Below, piece after piece: positions 7,046-13,403 of a stretch of 18,637 bases of DNA; the first letter of the stretch is position 1; each line of letters starts with the position of its first letter. The stretch comes from PALSA-926 sp964476835 (GTDB taxonomy: Bacteria; Pseudomonadota; Alphaproteobacteria; Micavibrionales; UBA2020). The notes below the pieces were generated by a model. It was not told where the DNA came from and did not search any database. It saw only the letters and a list, made by a program, of their open reading frames with translations. Both the position numbers and the translations under genes were made by a program. Location: the NCBI GenBank assembly GCA_964476835.1, contig CAYZCE010000029.1:1-18637 (forward strand). The letters run 5' to 3'.

Positions 7046-8551
7046 CTAATCGACAATATACCCGATCCCTGCCCCGTCTCCAACCTTATCGGGCATGCGG
7101 CTGCTGCCGTACGTCCGGCGCAGGTTGCCCAGCAGCTTCTGCGTGAGCGGATGCGGCGGGATCGGTGCGGCGGAAGCCTGCTTTTCCAGAAGTTTTTGCG
7201 GCTTGCTGGTGCCGGTATCGGCGGCAGGCGCCAGCGCGGGCTTGACCTTGGGCGCGTCGTCTTCTTTCTTGGCGCCGGTTGTTTCCAGATTTGCCGGCGC
7301 CGGCGCGGCGTCGGCGCTCTCATGCACCGCGTTGGTGTCGGCATAGGGGTCGACGAGGTACGGCGTGACGATGATGACCAGCTCCGACTCCCCGCGCTGG
7401 AAAGACTTCGACTTGAAGAGCTCGCCGAGGATCGGCACGTTCTGGATGCCCGGCAGGCTGTTCATGGATTGCAGCGTGTCGGACTTGATGAGGCCCGCGA
7501 TCATCAGCGTGCCCCCGCTCGCCATCTCCACCGTGGTTTCGGCGCGGCGGACGCTGAGGCCGTCGATCTGGGTGTCCTGCAGCTTGACGCCGTTGGTCGC
7601 GTCCTTCTCGGAAACTTCGGTCGACAGGTGCAGCGCGATGCGGTCCTTGCTCAGGACGGTCGGCGTGAAGTTGAGCGACACGCCGAACTGCTTGAACTCG
7701 ATCGTCGCATTGCCCGAGGTATCGCGGCCCGTCGGCACCGGATATTCGCCGCCCGCGAGGAAGCCCGCCGTCTCGCCCGAGATCGCGGTCAGGTTCGGCT
7801 CGGCCAGCGTGTTGACGAGGCTGTTGGTCTCGAGCGCCTTCAGGATCGCGCTATATTTGCCGTTGTTGCCGAGCAGCAGCGATGCCGTGCCGAACGGCAC
7901 ATCCTGCACGCGGCCGATGTCGTTGCCGTTATATTGCAAGCCGGGCGCGATGGCGCCGACACGCGCGTTGCCTTCGATCCCGAGGTCGCGCAGGACGGAG
8001 CGCTGCGCCTCGATCGCCTTGACCTTCAGCATCACCTGCTGCTCGCCGCGCACGCTCATGAGGTCGACGAGGGTCATCGACTTGTCGGAGAGGAAACGCT
8101 GCGCGAGGTCGCGCACCTGACTGGCGACGCTCGGCGTGGAAACCGAGCCGCTCAGCACCACGTTGTCCTTGACCGTATGCGCGGTAACCCTTTCATTGGG
8201 GAAGAACTGCTTGAGCGAATTCTGCAGGTTGGCGTCGTCGAGGCGCACGCTGACCGTCAGGTTGGCCAGTTGGTTGCCCGTCTCGTCGTAGACCAGCACG
8301 TTGGTGTCGCCGACCTTGCGGCCGACGATGTAGAGGCGGTTCGAGCGCAGCGTGCCGACGTCGGCGATGTCCGGGTTGGCGACGAGGATGTCGGCGACAG
8401 GGCCCGAGAGGTCGACGGTGTCGGCCTTGCCCGCCATGACCTGCACCAGCTTGTTATAGCTGCGCGCGCTGCGGGCATCGGTGGCCGAAAGGCTGAGGCA
8501 CAGCGACAAGGCGCAGGCCGCGAGCAGGAACGTGGAGAAAGTTTTTCTCAT
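7046..8551 (-). CDS. cpaC: Tad outer-membrane secretin CpaC (RcpA)
   Basis: Predicted 501 residues. Sec signal peptide at 1-26, pilus assembly N-domain at about 33-105, a BON-like domain at about 106-150, and a secretin barrel domain at about 165-402. The C-terminal secretin signature is visible as NVPILGELFKSKSFQRGESE (371-390), ending in VIIVTPYLVDP. The last 100 residues (403-501) are a proline/alanine/lysine-rich periplasmic-type extension. CpaC forms the outer-membrane pore through which the Flp pilus passes. The start overlaps the cpaB stop (ATGA at 8548-8551). Length and domain order are normal for the family. Confidence 0.96.
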   Translation of the reverse strand: MRKTFSTFLLAACALSLCLSLSATDARSARSYNKLVQVMAGKADTVDLSGPVADILVANPDIADVGTLRSNRLYIVGRKVGDTNVLVYDETGNQLANLTVSVRLDDANLQNSLKQFFPNERVTAHTVKDNVVLSGSVSTPSVASQVRDLAQRFLSDKSMTLVDLMSVRGEQQVMLKVKAIEAQRSVLRDLGIEGNARVGAIAPGLQYNGNDIGRVQDVPFGTASLLLGNNGKYSAILKALETNSLVNTLAEPNLTAISGETAGFLAGGEYPVPTGRDTSGNATIEFKQFGVSLNFTPTVLSKDRIALHLSTEVSEKDATNGVKLQDTQIDGLSVRRAETTVEMASGGTLMIAGLIKSDTLQSMNSLPGIQNVPILGELFKSKSFQRGESELVIIVTPYLVDPYADTNAVHESADAAPAPANLETTGAKKEDDAPKVKPALAPAADTGTSKPQKLLEKQASAAPIPPHPLTQKLLGNLRRTYGSSRMPDKVGDGAGIGYIVD

Positions 8552-9450
8552 TGTTGCTCTCCTGTTTTTTTCGGGTCCGCCGGGACGCGCACGGGCACGT
8601 TGGTGACGGCGGAGCCGTTATAGACGCGGACGCTGCCGGCCACCGTCTTGGAATCCCCCATATTGCGGTAAATCTTCTGCATGACGCGGCTGGTCTGCAG
8701 GTCGGTCGAGGGCGGCGTGGCGGCGTCGCGCGCGCTGTCCTTCTCGCCGACGCGGCGCAGCGCCAGCGACAGGGTGCCCATGCTGGACGACATCGCGAGC
8801 ACCTGCGCGCCCGACTTGGTGACCTCCAGCGTCACGGTGCGGGAGACGCGGGCGGAACGGTCGCCCTCCTTCGCGGTCTGGTCGATGGCGAGGACGCGGA
8901 CGTTGCTGAGGATCGTCTCGCTCGCATACCGCTGGACCGTGCTGTCGGAATAATTCTCGGCGTCGCCGCGCAGGCTGACCGTGTAGGTCAGGATGACGTC
9001 GACATAATCGCCCGGCGTCACGAAGCCGCCGACCGAGGTTTCGGCGCGCACCGGGATGCCGACCGCGCGCATGCCCGGCGTCATCGTGGCGGAAAGGAAG
9101 CTGCCGCCGTTGGCCGCGTCCATGATCAGCGATTGCGTGGTGATCGGCTCGCCCGACATGATGTCGCGGCGCAGCGGCTTGCCGTAGACATCCAGTTTCT
9201 TTTCATCGGCCTGGTCTTTTTTCTTCACCATGCCGGAGAAGACGACGTTGTCGGGGATGGATTGCCAACGCACATCTTCAGGCTTCAGATTATCACCCAT
9301 CTCTAATGCCTTGACTGCGACTAATACTTCCGTACCGGCGACAGGTTTTTCAGCAGGCGCTTTCGGTGAGATTTTCATCTGCACCAACATCGCGACGATG
9401 ATCGCCACGACGACCGCCCCACCCATGATCATGACAACGCTTCTGTTCAT
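8548..9450 (-). CDS. cpaB: Flp pilus assembly protein CpaB (RcpC)
   Basis: Predicted 300 residues from the ATG at 9448-9450. The frame opens at a TTG at 9462, but the sequence just inside it (GGAG, complement of 9457-9460) is the ribosome binding site six bases from the ATG, so the shorter start is preferred. N-terminal membrane anchor at about 4-24, then a SAF-like domain (about 40-105, starting EVLVAVKALEMGDNLKPEDV), followed by the CpaB/RcpC domain with GDYVDVILTY. CpaB is a periplasmic, inner-membrane-anchored component linking the secretin to the inner-membrane platform. It is separated from cpaA by an 84-bp AT-rich gap. Confidence 0.94.
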   Translation of the reverse strand: MNRSVVMIMGGAVVVAIIVAMLVQMKISPKAPAEKPVAGTEVLVAVKALEMGDNLKPEDVRWQSIPDNVVFSGMVKKKDQADEKKLDVYGKPLRRDIMSGEPITTQSLIMDAANGGSFLSATMTPGMRAVGIPVRAETSVGGFVTPGDYVDVILTYTVSLRGDAENYSDSTVQRYASETILSNVRVLAIDQTAKEGDRSARVSRTVTLEVTKSGAQVLAMSSSMGTLSLALRRVGEKDSARDAATPPSTDLQTSRVMQKIYRNMGDSKTVAGSVRVYNGSAVTNVPVRVPADPKKTGEQQ

Positions 9451-9456
9451 GCCAAA

Positions 9457-9460
9457 CTCC
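9457..9460 (-). promoter_or_regulatory. Ribosome binding site deciding the cpaB start
   Basis: GGAG on the minus strand, six bases upstream of ATG 9450. It falls inside the longer frame that begins at TTG 9462 and therefore argues for the downstream ATG. Confidence 0.75.
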
Positions 9461-9462
9461 AA

Positions 9463-9534
9463 AGTTGAATGAACAATTACCTATTCATTCTCCCATAGAT
9501 TAACAACATTGTGTTAAGAAATTGTTTAGCGATT
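9463..9534 (-). promoter_or_regulatory. AT-rich cpaA-cpaB intergenic region with a dyad
   Basis: This gap lies between the cpaA stop and the cpaB leader and is much more AT-rich than the flanking genes. It contains an inverted repeat TTAACA-6 bp-TGTTAA (9500-9517). The minus-strand TTAACA could serve as a -35 element, but I find no well-spaced -10. Two TTAA half-sites are present but are 10 bp apart rather than the 7 bp of a CtrA box. A secondary promoter for cpaB onward is possible but not shown. Confidence 0.3.
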
Positions 9535-10071
9535 CTAATGAATTATTTTTAGAACTTCATCCAATTGATTATGGATGAAGCCCGTATAGACCAGCCCGGC
9601 CCAGGCACCGGCGGTGATGGCGATTCCATAAGGAATAGAGCTTTTGCCCGACTGCGCCGCCGCAACCCAGCTGCCCGGACGCGGATTAGAAAAGGGTTTC
9701 TTTTTTGAAATCCAAAGGGAAAGCGCGCCGACCACCCCACCCGTCAGCGCCATGTAGAACATGAACGGCATGAAGCCTTGCAGCCCCACCCAAAGGCCGA
9801 GGACGGTGCCCAGTTTGGAGTCCCCGCCCCCGATCATCCGTGTGACGAACATGCCATAAGTGATGAGAAACATGATTACCATAGCGCCCAAATGGCTCCA
9901 CAGCGAGCCGAAGGCCGCAGGCGACGCCGCATAAGCGACAGGAAAGGCCAGAAGGACGATCAGCGCGTGCTTGTTAGGTATCCGCAGCGTACGGACGTCG
10001 CAGACGCAGGATACCAGCGTCACACCCAGGATCAGCGCCGTCATAAGCGGCGTCAGCATCGTCAACAGCAT
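9535..10071 (-). CDS. cpaA: Prepilin peptidase CpaA (TadV)
   Basis: Predicted 178 residues, a polytopic inner-membrane aspartyl protease (peptidase family A24). The two catalytic aspartates are visible in their motifs: D25 in CDVRTLRIPN (24-33) and D84 in GGGDSK (81-86). It is the short form without the N-methyltransferase domain, as usual for Tad systems. It should cleave the Flp prepilins and TadE-like pseudopilins encoded upstream after Gly in G|xxxxE. The start ATG 10071 is preceded by a perfect AGGAGG (10079-10084) with 7-base spacing. The gene lies just downstream of an intrinsic terminator that follows the pilin genes, so its expression is probably lower than theirs. Confidence 0.95.
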   Translation of the reverse strand: MLLTMLTPLMTALILGVTLVSCVCDVRTLRIPNKHALIVLLAFPVAYAASPAAFGSLWSHLGAMVIMFLITYGMFVTRMIGGGDSKLGTVLGLWVGLQGFMPFMFYMALTGGVVGALSLWISKKKPFSNPRPGSWVAAAQSGKSSIPYGIAITAGAWAGLVYTGFIHNQLDEVLKIIH

Positions 10072-10096
10072 CCACGTCCCTCCTACCCAAAAAGAA

Positions 10097-10128
10097 AAGA
10101 ACCCGCTCCTGTGCAGGAGCGGGTTCTT
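10097..10128 (-). terminator. Intrinsic terminator/attenuator after the flp pilin genes
   Basis: A perfect 14-bp stem: AAGAACCCGCTCCT (10097-10110), a 4-base loop (10111-10114) and its exact complement (10115-10128). On the minus strand it is followed by a T-rich run (TTCTTTTCTTTTT overlapping the stem end). It lies 18 bp after the stop of the second pilin gene and directly before the cpaA ribosome binding site. It probably ends most pilin transcripts and allows partial read-through into cpaA-tadC. Confidence 0.88.
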
Positions 10129-10146
10129 GAATGGCTTCTCCGAAGA

Positions 10147-10341
10147 TTACGACGCAACGATTGAATCAGTAGGTATCGCCGCGCCGATGCTCTCGAAGAG
10201 AGAAGACAGTGACTGCCCCGTCAAAGTCACGTAAGCGAGTATCCCTAGGGCGATGGCTGCAACGATAAGACCGTATTCGATCGCCGTTGCGCCTTTTCTA
10301 CACTTGAGGATTCTCCGCTTGCCATGCACCGGAGCAGACAT
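10147..10341 (-). CDS. flp: Flp-type pilin, second copy
   Basis: Predicted 64-residue prepilin. Leader of 17 residues ending in a very basic KRRILKCRKG, cleavage site G17|ATAIEY (Flp signature with Glu+5 and Tyr+6), then a hydrophobic helix GLIVAAIALGILAYVTL and a short C-terminus; the mature pilin is 47 residues. It starts 4 bp after the stop of the first pilin gene and has no strong ribosome binding site of its own, so translation is probably coupled. An in-frame GTG at codon 5 is a less likely start. Mature region and leader differ clearly from the first pilin, so this is not a recent duplicate; it could be an alternative or minor pilin. Confidence 0.92.
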   Translation of the reverse strand: MSAPVHGKRRILKCRKGATAIEYGLIVAAIALGILAYVTLTGQSLSSLFESIGAAIPTDSIVAS

Positions 10342-10345
10342 TGTC

Positions 10346-10555
10346 TTAGGTGCCGGTACCGATGTCGGTGTTAACGCCAGCGATCGAGCTACCGATGTTC
10401 GTGAACATGGTGCTGAGCTTGGAACCGAAGCTGAATACAGCCGCGCTGATGGCGACTGCGATGCCTGCTGCGATCAGGCCGTATTCGATAGCCGTTGCGC
10501 CTTCTTCGCTAAGAGCGTATGCCTGAAACTTGGCGCAAATTTTTTCTACCAACAT
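10346..10555 (-). CDS. flp: Flp-type major pilin, first copy
   Basis: Predicted 69-residue prepilin beginning at ATG 10553-10555. An in-frame ATG at 10567 is rejected because the GGAGG immediately after it (complement of 10561-10565) is the ribosome binding site, five bases from the chosen ATG. The leader of 19 residues ends in LSEEG; the cleavage site is G19|ATAIEY followed by the helix GLIAAGIAVAISAAVFSFG; the mature pilin is 50 residues. Its own AT-rich promoter region, strong ribosome binding site and a terminator downstream of the pair suggest high expression, consistent with the major structural subunit of the Tad pilus. Confidence 0.94.
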   Translation of the reverse strand: MLVEKICAKFQAYALSEEGATAIEYGLIAAGIAVAISAAVFSFGSKLSTMFTNIGSSIAGVNTDIGTGT

Positions 10556-10560
10556 TTTAT

Positions 10561-10565
10561 CCTCC
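10561..10565 (-). promoter_or_regulatory. Ribosome binding site deciding the first pilin start
   Basis: Minus-strand GGAGG, five bases from ATG 10555. It overlaps the codons after the alternative ATG at 10567, which makes that upstream ATG unlikely to be the main start. Confidence 0.8.
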
Positions 10566-10582
10566 ATGAGATTGTTTTATTA

Positions 10583-10605
10583 ATAAGGTTAACGCGTAAC
10601 CTTAT
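10583..10605 (-). promoter_or_regulatory. Inverted repeat in the pilin leader
   Basis: A perfect 9-bp dyad, ATAAGGTTA (10583-10591) and TAACCTTAT (10597-10605), separated by 5 bases. If the candidate promoter upstream is right, the transcript would start near 10605 and this would be a 5'-terminal hairpin of the pilin mRNA. Alternatively it is an operator: the half-site GGTTA/TAACC occurs again as a compact dyad at 10628-10638. Confidence 0.5.
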
Positions 10606-10611
10606 CTCTTC

Positions 10612-10644
10612 ATCGTAACGCCATTTTGGTTAATAACCAGTAAA
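10612..10644 (-). promoter_or_regulatory. Candidate pilin promoter with an imperfect CtrA-like box
   Basis: In the 140-bp AT-rich region between the tadG stop and the first pilin, TTAA-N7-TAAA (10630-10644, one mismatch to the CtrA consensus TTAA-N7-TTAA) lies 12 bp upstream of a weak minus-strand -10, TACGAT (10612-10617). The geometry resembles the clearer CtrA promoter at 13404-13435. The sequence is suggestive only; both elements are imperfect. Confidence 0.35.
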
Positions 10645-10696
10645 AAAAGCGCTCTTGAACAGTTAATTTCTGAATTTTTATAACTTTTCCGTATCG

Positions 10697-12319
10697 CTAT
10701 TTCGTAATGTGCAACTGACTCAACTGGTTGGCGATCTCGTCAAAGGCGTTAATAAGCGACTGGTTGGACGGCGCATCGTAATACATCGTCGGGCTGGTCG
10801 CGCAGTTGCGATAGTAGCCCTTCGTCGTCGAGTTAATCGCCGACTGGAAGGTGATAGTGTAGACGCGGATGCCCTTCGCCTTCATGTTCGTGCAGATCTG
10901 CGCGAACTTCTGGTTCTGCTGCGTGGCCGTCGTCGAGGTGCCAGTGGTGCCGTAGGGCCCCTCGCCCGAATACGTCGAGTTAATCGTGTTGTCACCGTCG
11001 GTCATCAGGATCACCGTCTTCGACCAGCGCTTGTCGTCATAAGGCGAGCCTTCGCTGAACGGGAAATCCTCGGAAATCACGCGCCAGCCCCACACCATGC
11101 CGATGTTGGAATAGGTGTTGCCGCCGACCTGCAGGCCGCCGATGATGCTGAGCAGCTTTTTCTGGTCGTTGATCAGCGGCTGGATCGGCGAGCTGGGGCA
11201 GTCCGTGTTCGGGTCGCCCGACCACTGGACGCAGGTGTTGCCGTACTTGGTACAGGTGTTACCGTACTGCTGGCAGGTGTTGCCGTATGTCTTGCAGGTC
11301 GTGCCGTACTGCACGCACGTGTTGCCGTACTTGGTGCACGTCGTGCCGTATTGCACGCAGGTGCTGCCGTATTTCGTGCAGTTGCCATTTTTGTCTGTCT
11401 TGGTGCAGTTGTAGAGCGCACAGTTGTATTGCGTGCAGTTATACTGTGCACAGTTATATTGAGCGCAGTTATATTGGGCGCAGTTATATTGCGTGCAGTT
11501 GTAGAGAGAGCACTTGTTGGGCGGATAGCGGTACATCTGCCAGTTCGGCGAGGCCTGGTCGAGCAGCGCCGAGGAGGAACTGCGCTCGATCACGCAACCC
11601 TGCCAGTCGTAGTTGCCTGAGCCGTACGTGATGTTGGACGCGGGCGAAATGTAGGAGTCCGTCGCCGGGTTGTCGACGAAAGGCGTGCCGTAGACGCCGC
11701 CCGTCAGGTTGAGGCCCTTGCCGTAAGGGCCGACGTTGACCGCGTTGCTCCACGGCACGATGCCGATGCGCAGGTATTGCGGGTCTTCGATCTTGTCGAA
11801 CATCGTGTTGATGAAGTTGGTGGACGCCGTCTTGAGCGCGGAGATGTTGTTGCCCGCCATCGATCCGGTCACGTCGAGCACCAGCACGGCCTCGACCCCC
11901 GCCAGCTCGCGCACGACCTGGCTTTCAGCGTGCACGTCGATGTCGTCCAGACCGAAAAGGCCCATGAACTTGGTCGGCACGCTCGTGCTTGCCGTCACCG
12001 TCAGCACGCTGCCGCTGATGTTGAGGTCGATGTCGTGTGGCGTGCCGAAACGATCCGGCGGGTAGTTCGCGTTGAAAAAGGCCAGCATGCGCGCGCGGAC
12101 CTCGTCGTCGGTGCCGTTCGTGCTGGCCGCCGCCAGCGTGGCCTTGTCGAGCGCGTTGCTGAGGCGGTTCTTGGCGTTATAGGCCGTGGCGAGGTCGACG
12201 CCGACGCCCACCGACGCCACCAGCATTGGCAGCGACAGCGCAAGCACGATCGCGGCCACGCCGGCCTCGTGCCTCAGGTATTGCGCGATTTTTCTCAGCA
12301 TGCCCTGTTGCATCGTCAT
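10697..12319 (-). CDS. tadG: TadG-like von Willebrand factor A protein with a cysteine-repeat insert
   Basis: Predicted 540 residues. N-terminal TadE/G-like membrane segment at about 20-45 (AAIVLALSLPMLVASVGVGV), without a prepilin cleavage glutamate. A VWA domain starts near 143 with a MIDAS motif D149-x-T-x-S153 (VLDVTGSM) and resumes after the insert with VILMTDGDN (436-444). Between them, residues 270-366 hold two tandem arrays: seven C-x-x-Y-N pentapeptides (cysteines 270 to 305, every 5 residues), a linker TKTDKNGN, then seven C-x-x-Y-G-x-T heptapeptides (cysteines 314 to 363, every 7 residues). Other cysteines: 242, 374, 476, 506. TadG proteins are secreted or periplasmic Tad components; the insert is not part of the standard fold. 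The start overlaps the stop of the upstream tadE-like gene (ATGA). Confidence 0.9.
   Translation of the reverse strand: MTMQQGMLRKIAQYLRHEAGVAAIVLALSLPMLVASVGVGVDLATAYNAKNRLSNALDKATLAAASTNGTDDEVRARMLAFFNANYPPDRFGTPHDIDLNISGSVLTVTASTSVPTKFMGLFGLDDIDVHAESQVVRELAGVEAVLVLDVTGSMAGNNISALKTASTNFINTMFDKIEDPQYLRIGIVPWSNAVNVGPYGKGLNLTGGVYGTPFVDNPATDSYISPASNITYGSGNYDWQGCVIERSSSSALLDQASPNWQMYRYPPNKCSLYNCTQYNCAQYNCAQYNCAQYNCTQYNCALYNCTKTDKNGNCTKYGSTCVQYGTTCTKYGNTCVQYGTTCKTYGNTCQQYGNTCTKYGNTCVQWSGDPNTDCPSSPIQPLINDQKKLLSIIGGLQVGGNTYSNIGMVWGWRVISEDFPFSEGSPYDDKRWSKTVILMTDGDNTINSTYSGEGPYGTTGTSTTATQQNQKFAQICTNMKAKGIRVYTITFQSAINSTTKGYYRNCATSPTMYYDAPSNQSLINAFDEIANQLSQLHITK
11234..11380 (-). repeat. Seven tandem 21-bp units coding C-x-x-Y-G-x-T
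   Basis: In-frame tandem array in tadG coding residues 314-362, followed by a partial eighth unit C-V-Q-W. Units share the core TAC-GG(C/T) for Tyr-Gly but differ at wobble positions and at codons 2, 3 and 6. The array is therefore conserved at protein level rather than being a fresh DNA duplication. Positions 2 and 3 alternate mainly between TK and VQ. Confidence 0.93.
11408..11512 (-). repeat. Seven tandem 15-bp units coding C-x-x-Y-N
   Basis: In-frame tandem array in tadG coding residues 270-304. Every unit reads TG(C/T)-x-x-TA(C/T)-AAC, with AAC invariant for Asn and Q or L at position 3. First and last units carry Leu at position 3, the five inner ones Gln. Synonymous differences between units show the array is not newly amplified. 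Confidence 0.93.
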
Positions 12320-12840
12320 ACCCTCGGGATGAATGCGCCGCTGCGGCCGCGCGCGTAAGAGACTTCCTGCATCACGAGCGGCCCGGTGAAGACGCCCGAA
12401 AATACCGGCTTGAACGTGTATTGCACGGTGACGCCAAGCACGCCGTCCTTGTCGTCGCCGAGACCCGTCGCGTTGGCGACGATATTCGGGTTCGCCGTCA
12501 TGTTGACGGTGTCGCGCCAGATCTGCACAGGCTTGGTCGGCCCGCCGTTGAACTGGATGCCCGCGACGTCGACGCCGAACGTGCCGGTTGCATACGGCAT
12601 CATCGCCAGCTTGCCCGCCTCGACCGCGTCGTCGAGGATCACGGTCGAGACCGAGTCCTCGCGCGCCAGCAGGTCGGCCACGGTCTGCGTGGCGGTCAGC
12701 ACCTTCTCGTTGGTCAGGATGCCGTTGCCGACGTCCACGACGATCATGATCATCAGCAGCATGACGGGCATCAGCAGGCCGACCTCGACCGCGATCGCCG
12801 CGTCATCGCCTTTCAGCCATTTTTGCAAGGAACGCATCAT
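12316..12840 (-). CDS. TadE/TadF-like minor pilin (pseudopilin)
   Basis: Predicted 174 residues with a short basic/polar leader, a hydrophobic helix at about 14-37 (VEVGLLMPVMLLMIMIVVDV) and a periplasmic domain of about 135 residues. The prepilin-peptidase-like site reads A14|AIAVE19V, with Glu at +5 but Ala instead of Gly at -1 and Val instead of Phe/Tyr at +6, a weaker site than in the neighbouring TadE-like gene. Members of the TadE/TadF family are pseudopilins needed for pilus biogenesis. The gene starts 3 bp after its neighbour, with a GGGGGAA ribosome binding site inside the end of that gene, and overlaps tadG by 4 bp. I cannot decide between TadE and TadF. Confidence 0.82.
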   Translation of the reverse strand: MMRSLQKWLKGDDAAIAVEVGLLMPVMLLMIMIVVDVGNGILTNEKVLTATQTVADLLAREDSVSTVILDDAVEAGKLAMMPYATGTFGVDVAGIQFNGGPTKPVQIWRDTVNMTANPNIVANATGLGDDKDGVLGVTVQYTFKPVFSGVFTGPLVMQEVSYARGRSGAFIPRV

Positions 12841-12843
12841 GTA

Positions 12844-13380
12844 TCAGTTCCCCCGGCCGTAGCTGTACGGCTCGTTCTTGATGACCAGCGTCGAGACCAG
12901 GGACGCGCCCTGCATGCCGCTGCTCGACATCAGCGAGCTCAGCAGCGGCGTCAGGAAATCGTAGTGGTAGGCGACGCGGACCAGCACGTCGTCGCTGGCG
13001 CCGCCCGGGTCGAAGCCCTGCGAGATCAGGAGGCCGTCCTTGTCGAATTTCGGCTTGAGGTCCGTGGCGTTGATGAAACTGTTTTCTGGCACGGGGATCA
13101 CTTCATAGCGGAGGTTGAGGCAGTTGGTCAGCACCTTCATCTTGTCGCACAGCGCGTTCTCGAAGGCCTTGATCGGCTCGGCGGCGCCCTGCACCTGCCC
13201 CGTGCGGATCAGCCGCGCCGCGTCGTTGGCAGCGCCTTCCATGATGAAGCCGGTGGCGAAGAACAGGCTCGTCTCGACGATCCCCATGAGCATGATCAAA
13301 AACGGTATGGCGACGAGTGCGAATTCAATCGCCGTCGCACCGTCGGATGCCGAGAGCCATTTCCTGATACCGCGCATCAT
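12844..13380 (-). CDS. tadE: TadE-like minor pilin (pseudopilin)
   Basis: Predicted 178 residues. Leader MMRGIRKWLSASDG followed by the processing site G14|ATAIEF with Glu at +5, then a hydrophobic helix ALVAIPFLIMLMGIVETSLF and a periplasmic domain carrying two cysteines (ALCDKMK and TNCLNL). The site matches the G|xxxxE[FY] rule for CpaA-type peptidases. It is the first gene after a CtrA-type promoter and is followed at 3 bp by a second TadE-like gene and then tadG. Tandem Met codons make the start ambiguous by one residue (13380 or 13377); no strong ribosome binding site is visible. TadE proteins are pseudopilins required for Flp pilus assembly. Confidence 0.9.
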   Translation of the reverse strand: MMRGIRKWLSASDGATAIEFALVAIPFLIMLMGIVETSLFFATGFIMEGAANDAARLIRTGQVQGAAEPIKAFENALCDKMKVLTNCLNLRYEVIPVPENSFINATDLKPKFDKDGLLISQGFDPGGASDDVLVRVAYHYDFLTPLLSSLMSSSGMQGASLVSTLVIKNEPYSYGRGN

Positions 13381-13403
13381 GTCACAATAACCCCACTTTA
13401 TTA

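Noticed and set aside
6920..8623. Plus-strand open frame of 567 codons
   Set aside because: It is antisense to the cpaC secretin gene, with the same high-GC shadow composition and no ribosome binding site.
9451..9462. TTG start of cpaB at 9462
   Set aside because: The GGAG ribosome binding site lies at the beginning of this extension, six bases before the ATG at 9450.
11234..11512. Tandem repeats considered as a CRISPR array or noncoding satellite
   Set aside because: Units are contiguous without spacers, are 15 and 21 bp in frame with tadG, and vary at synonymous positions, so they are coding repeats.
10709..11620. Plus-strand frame with repetitive Val/Ala/Leu sequence over the repeat array
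   Set aside because: It is the shadow of the tadG repeat. The minus strand gives the coherent TadG N-terminus, MIDAS motif and Cys register.
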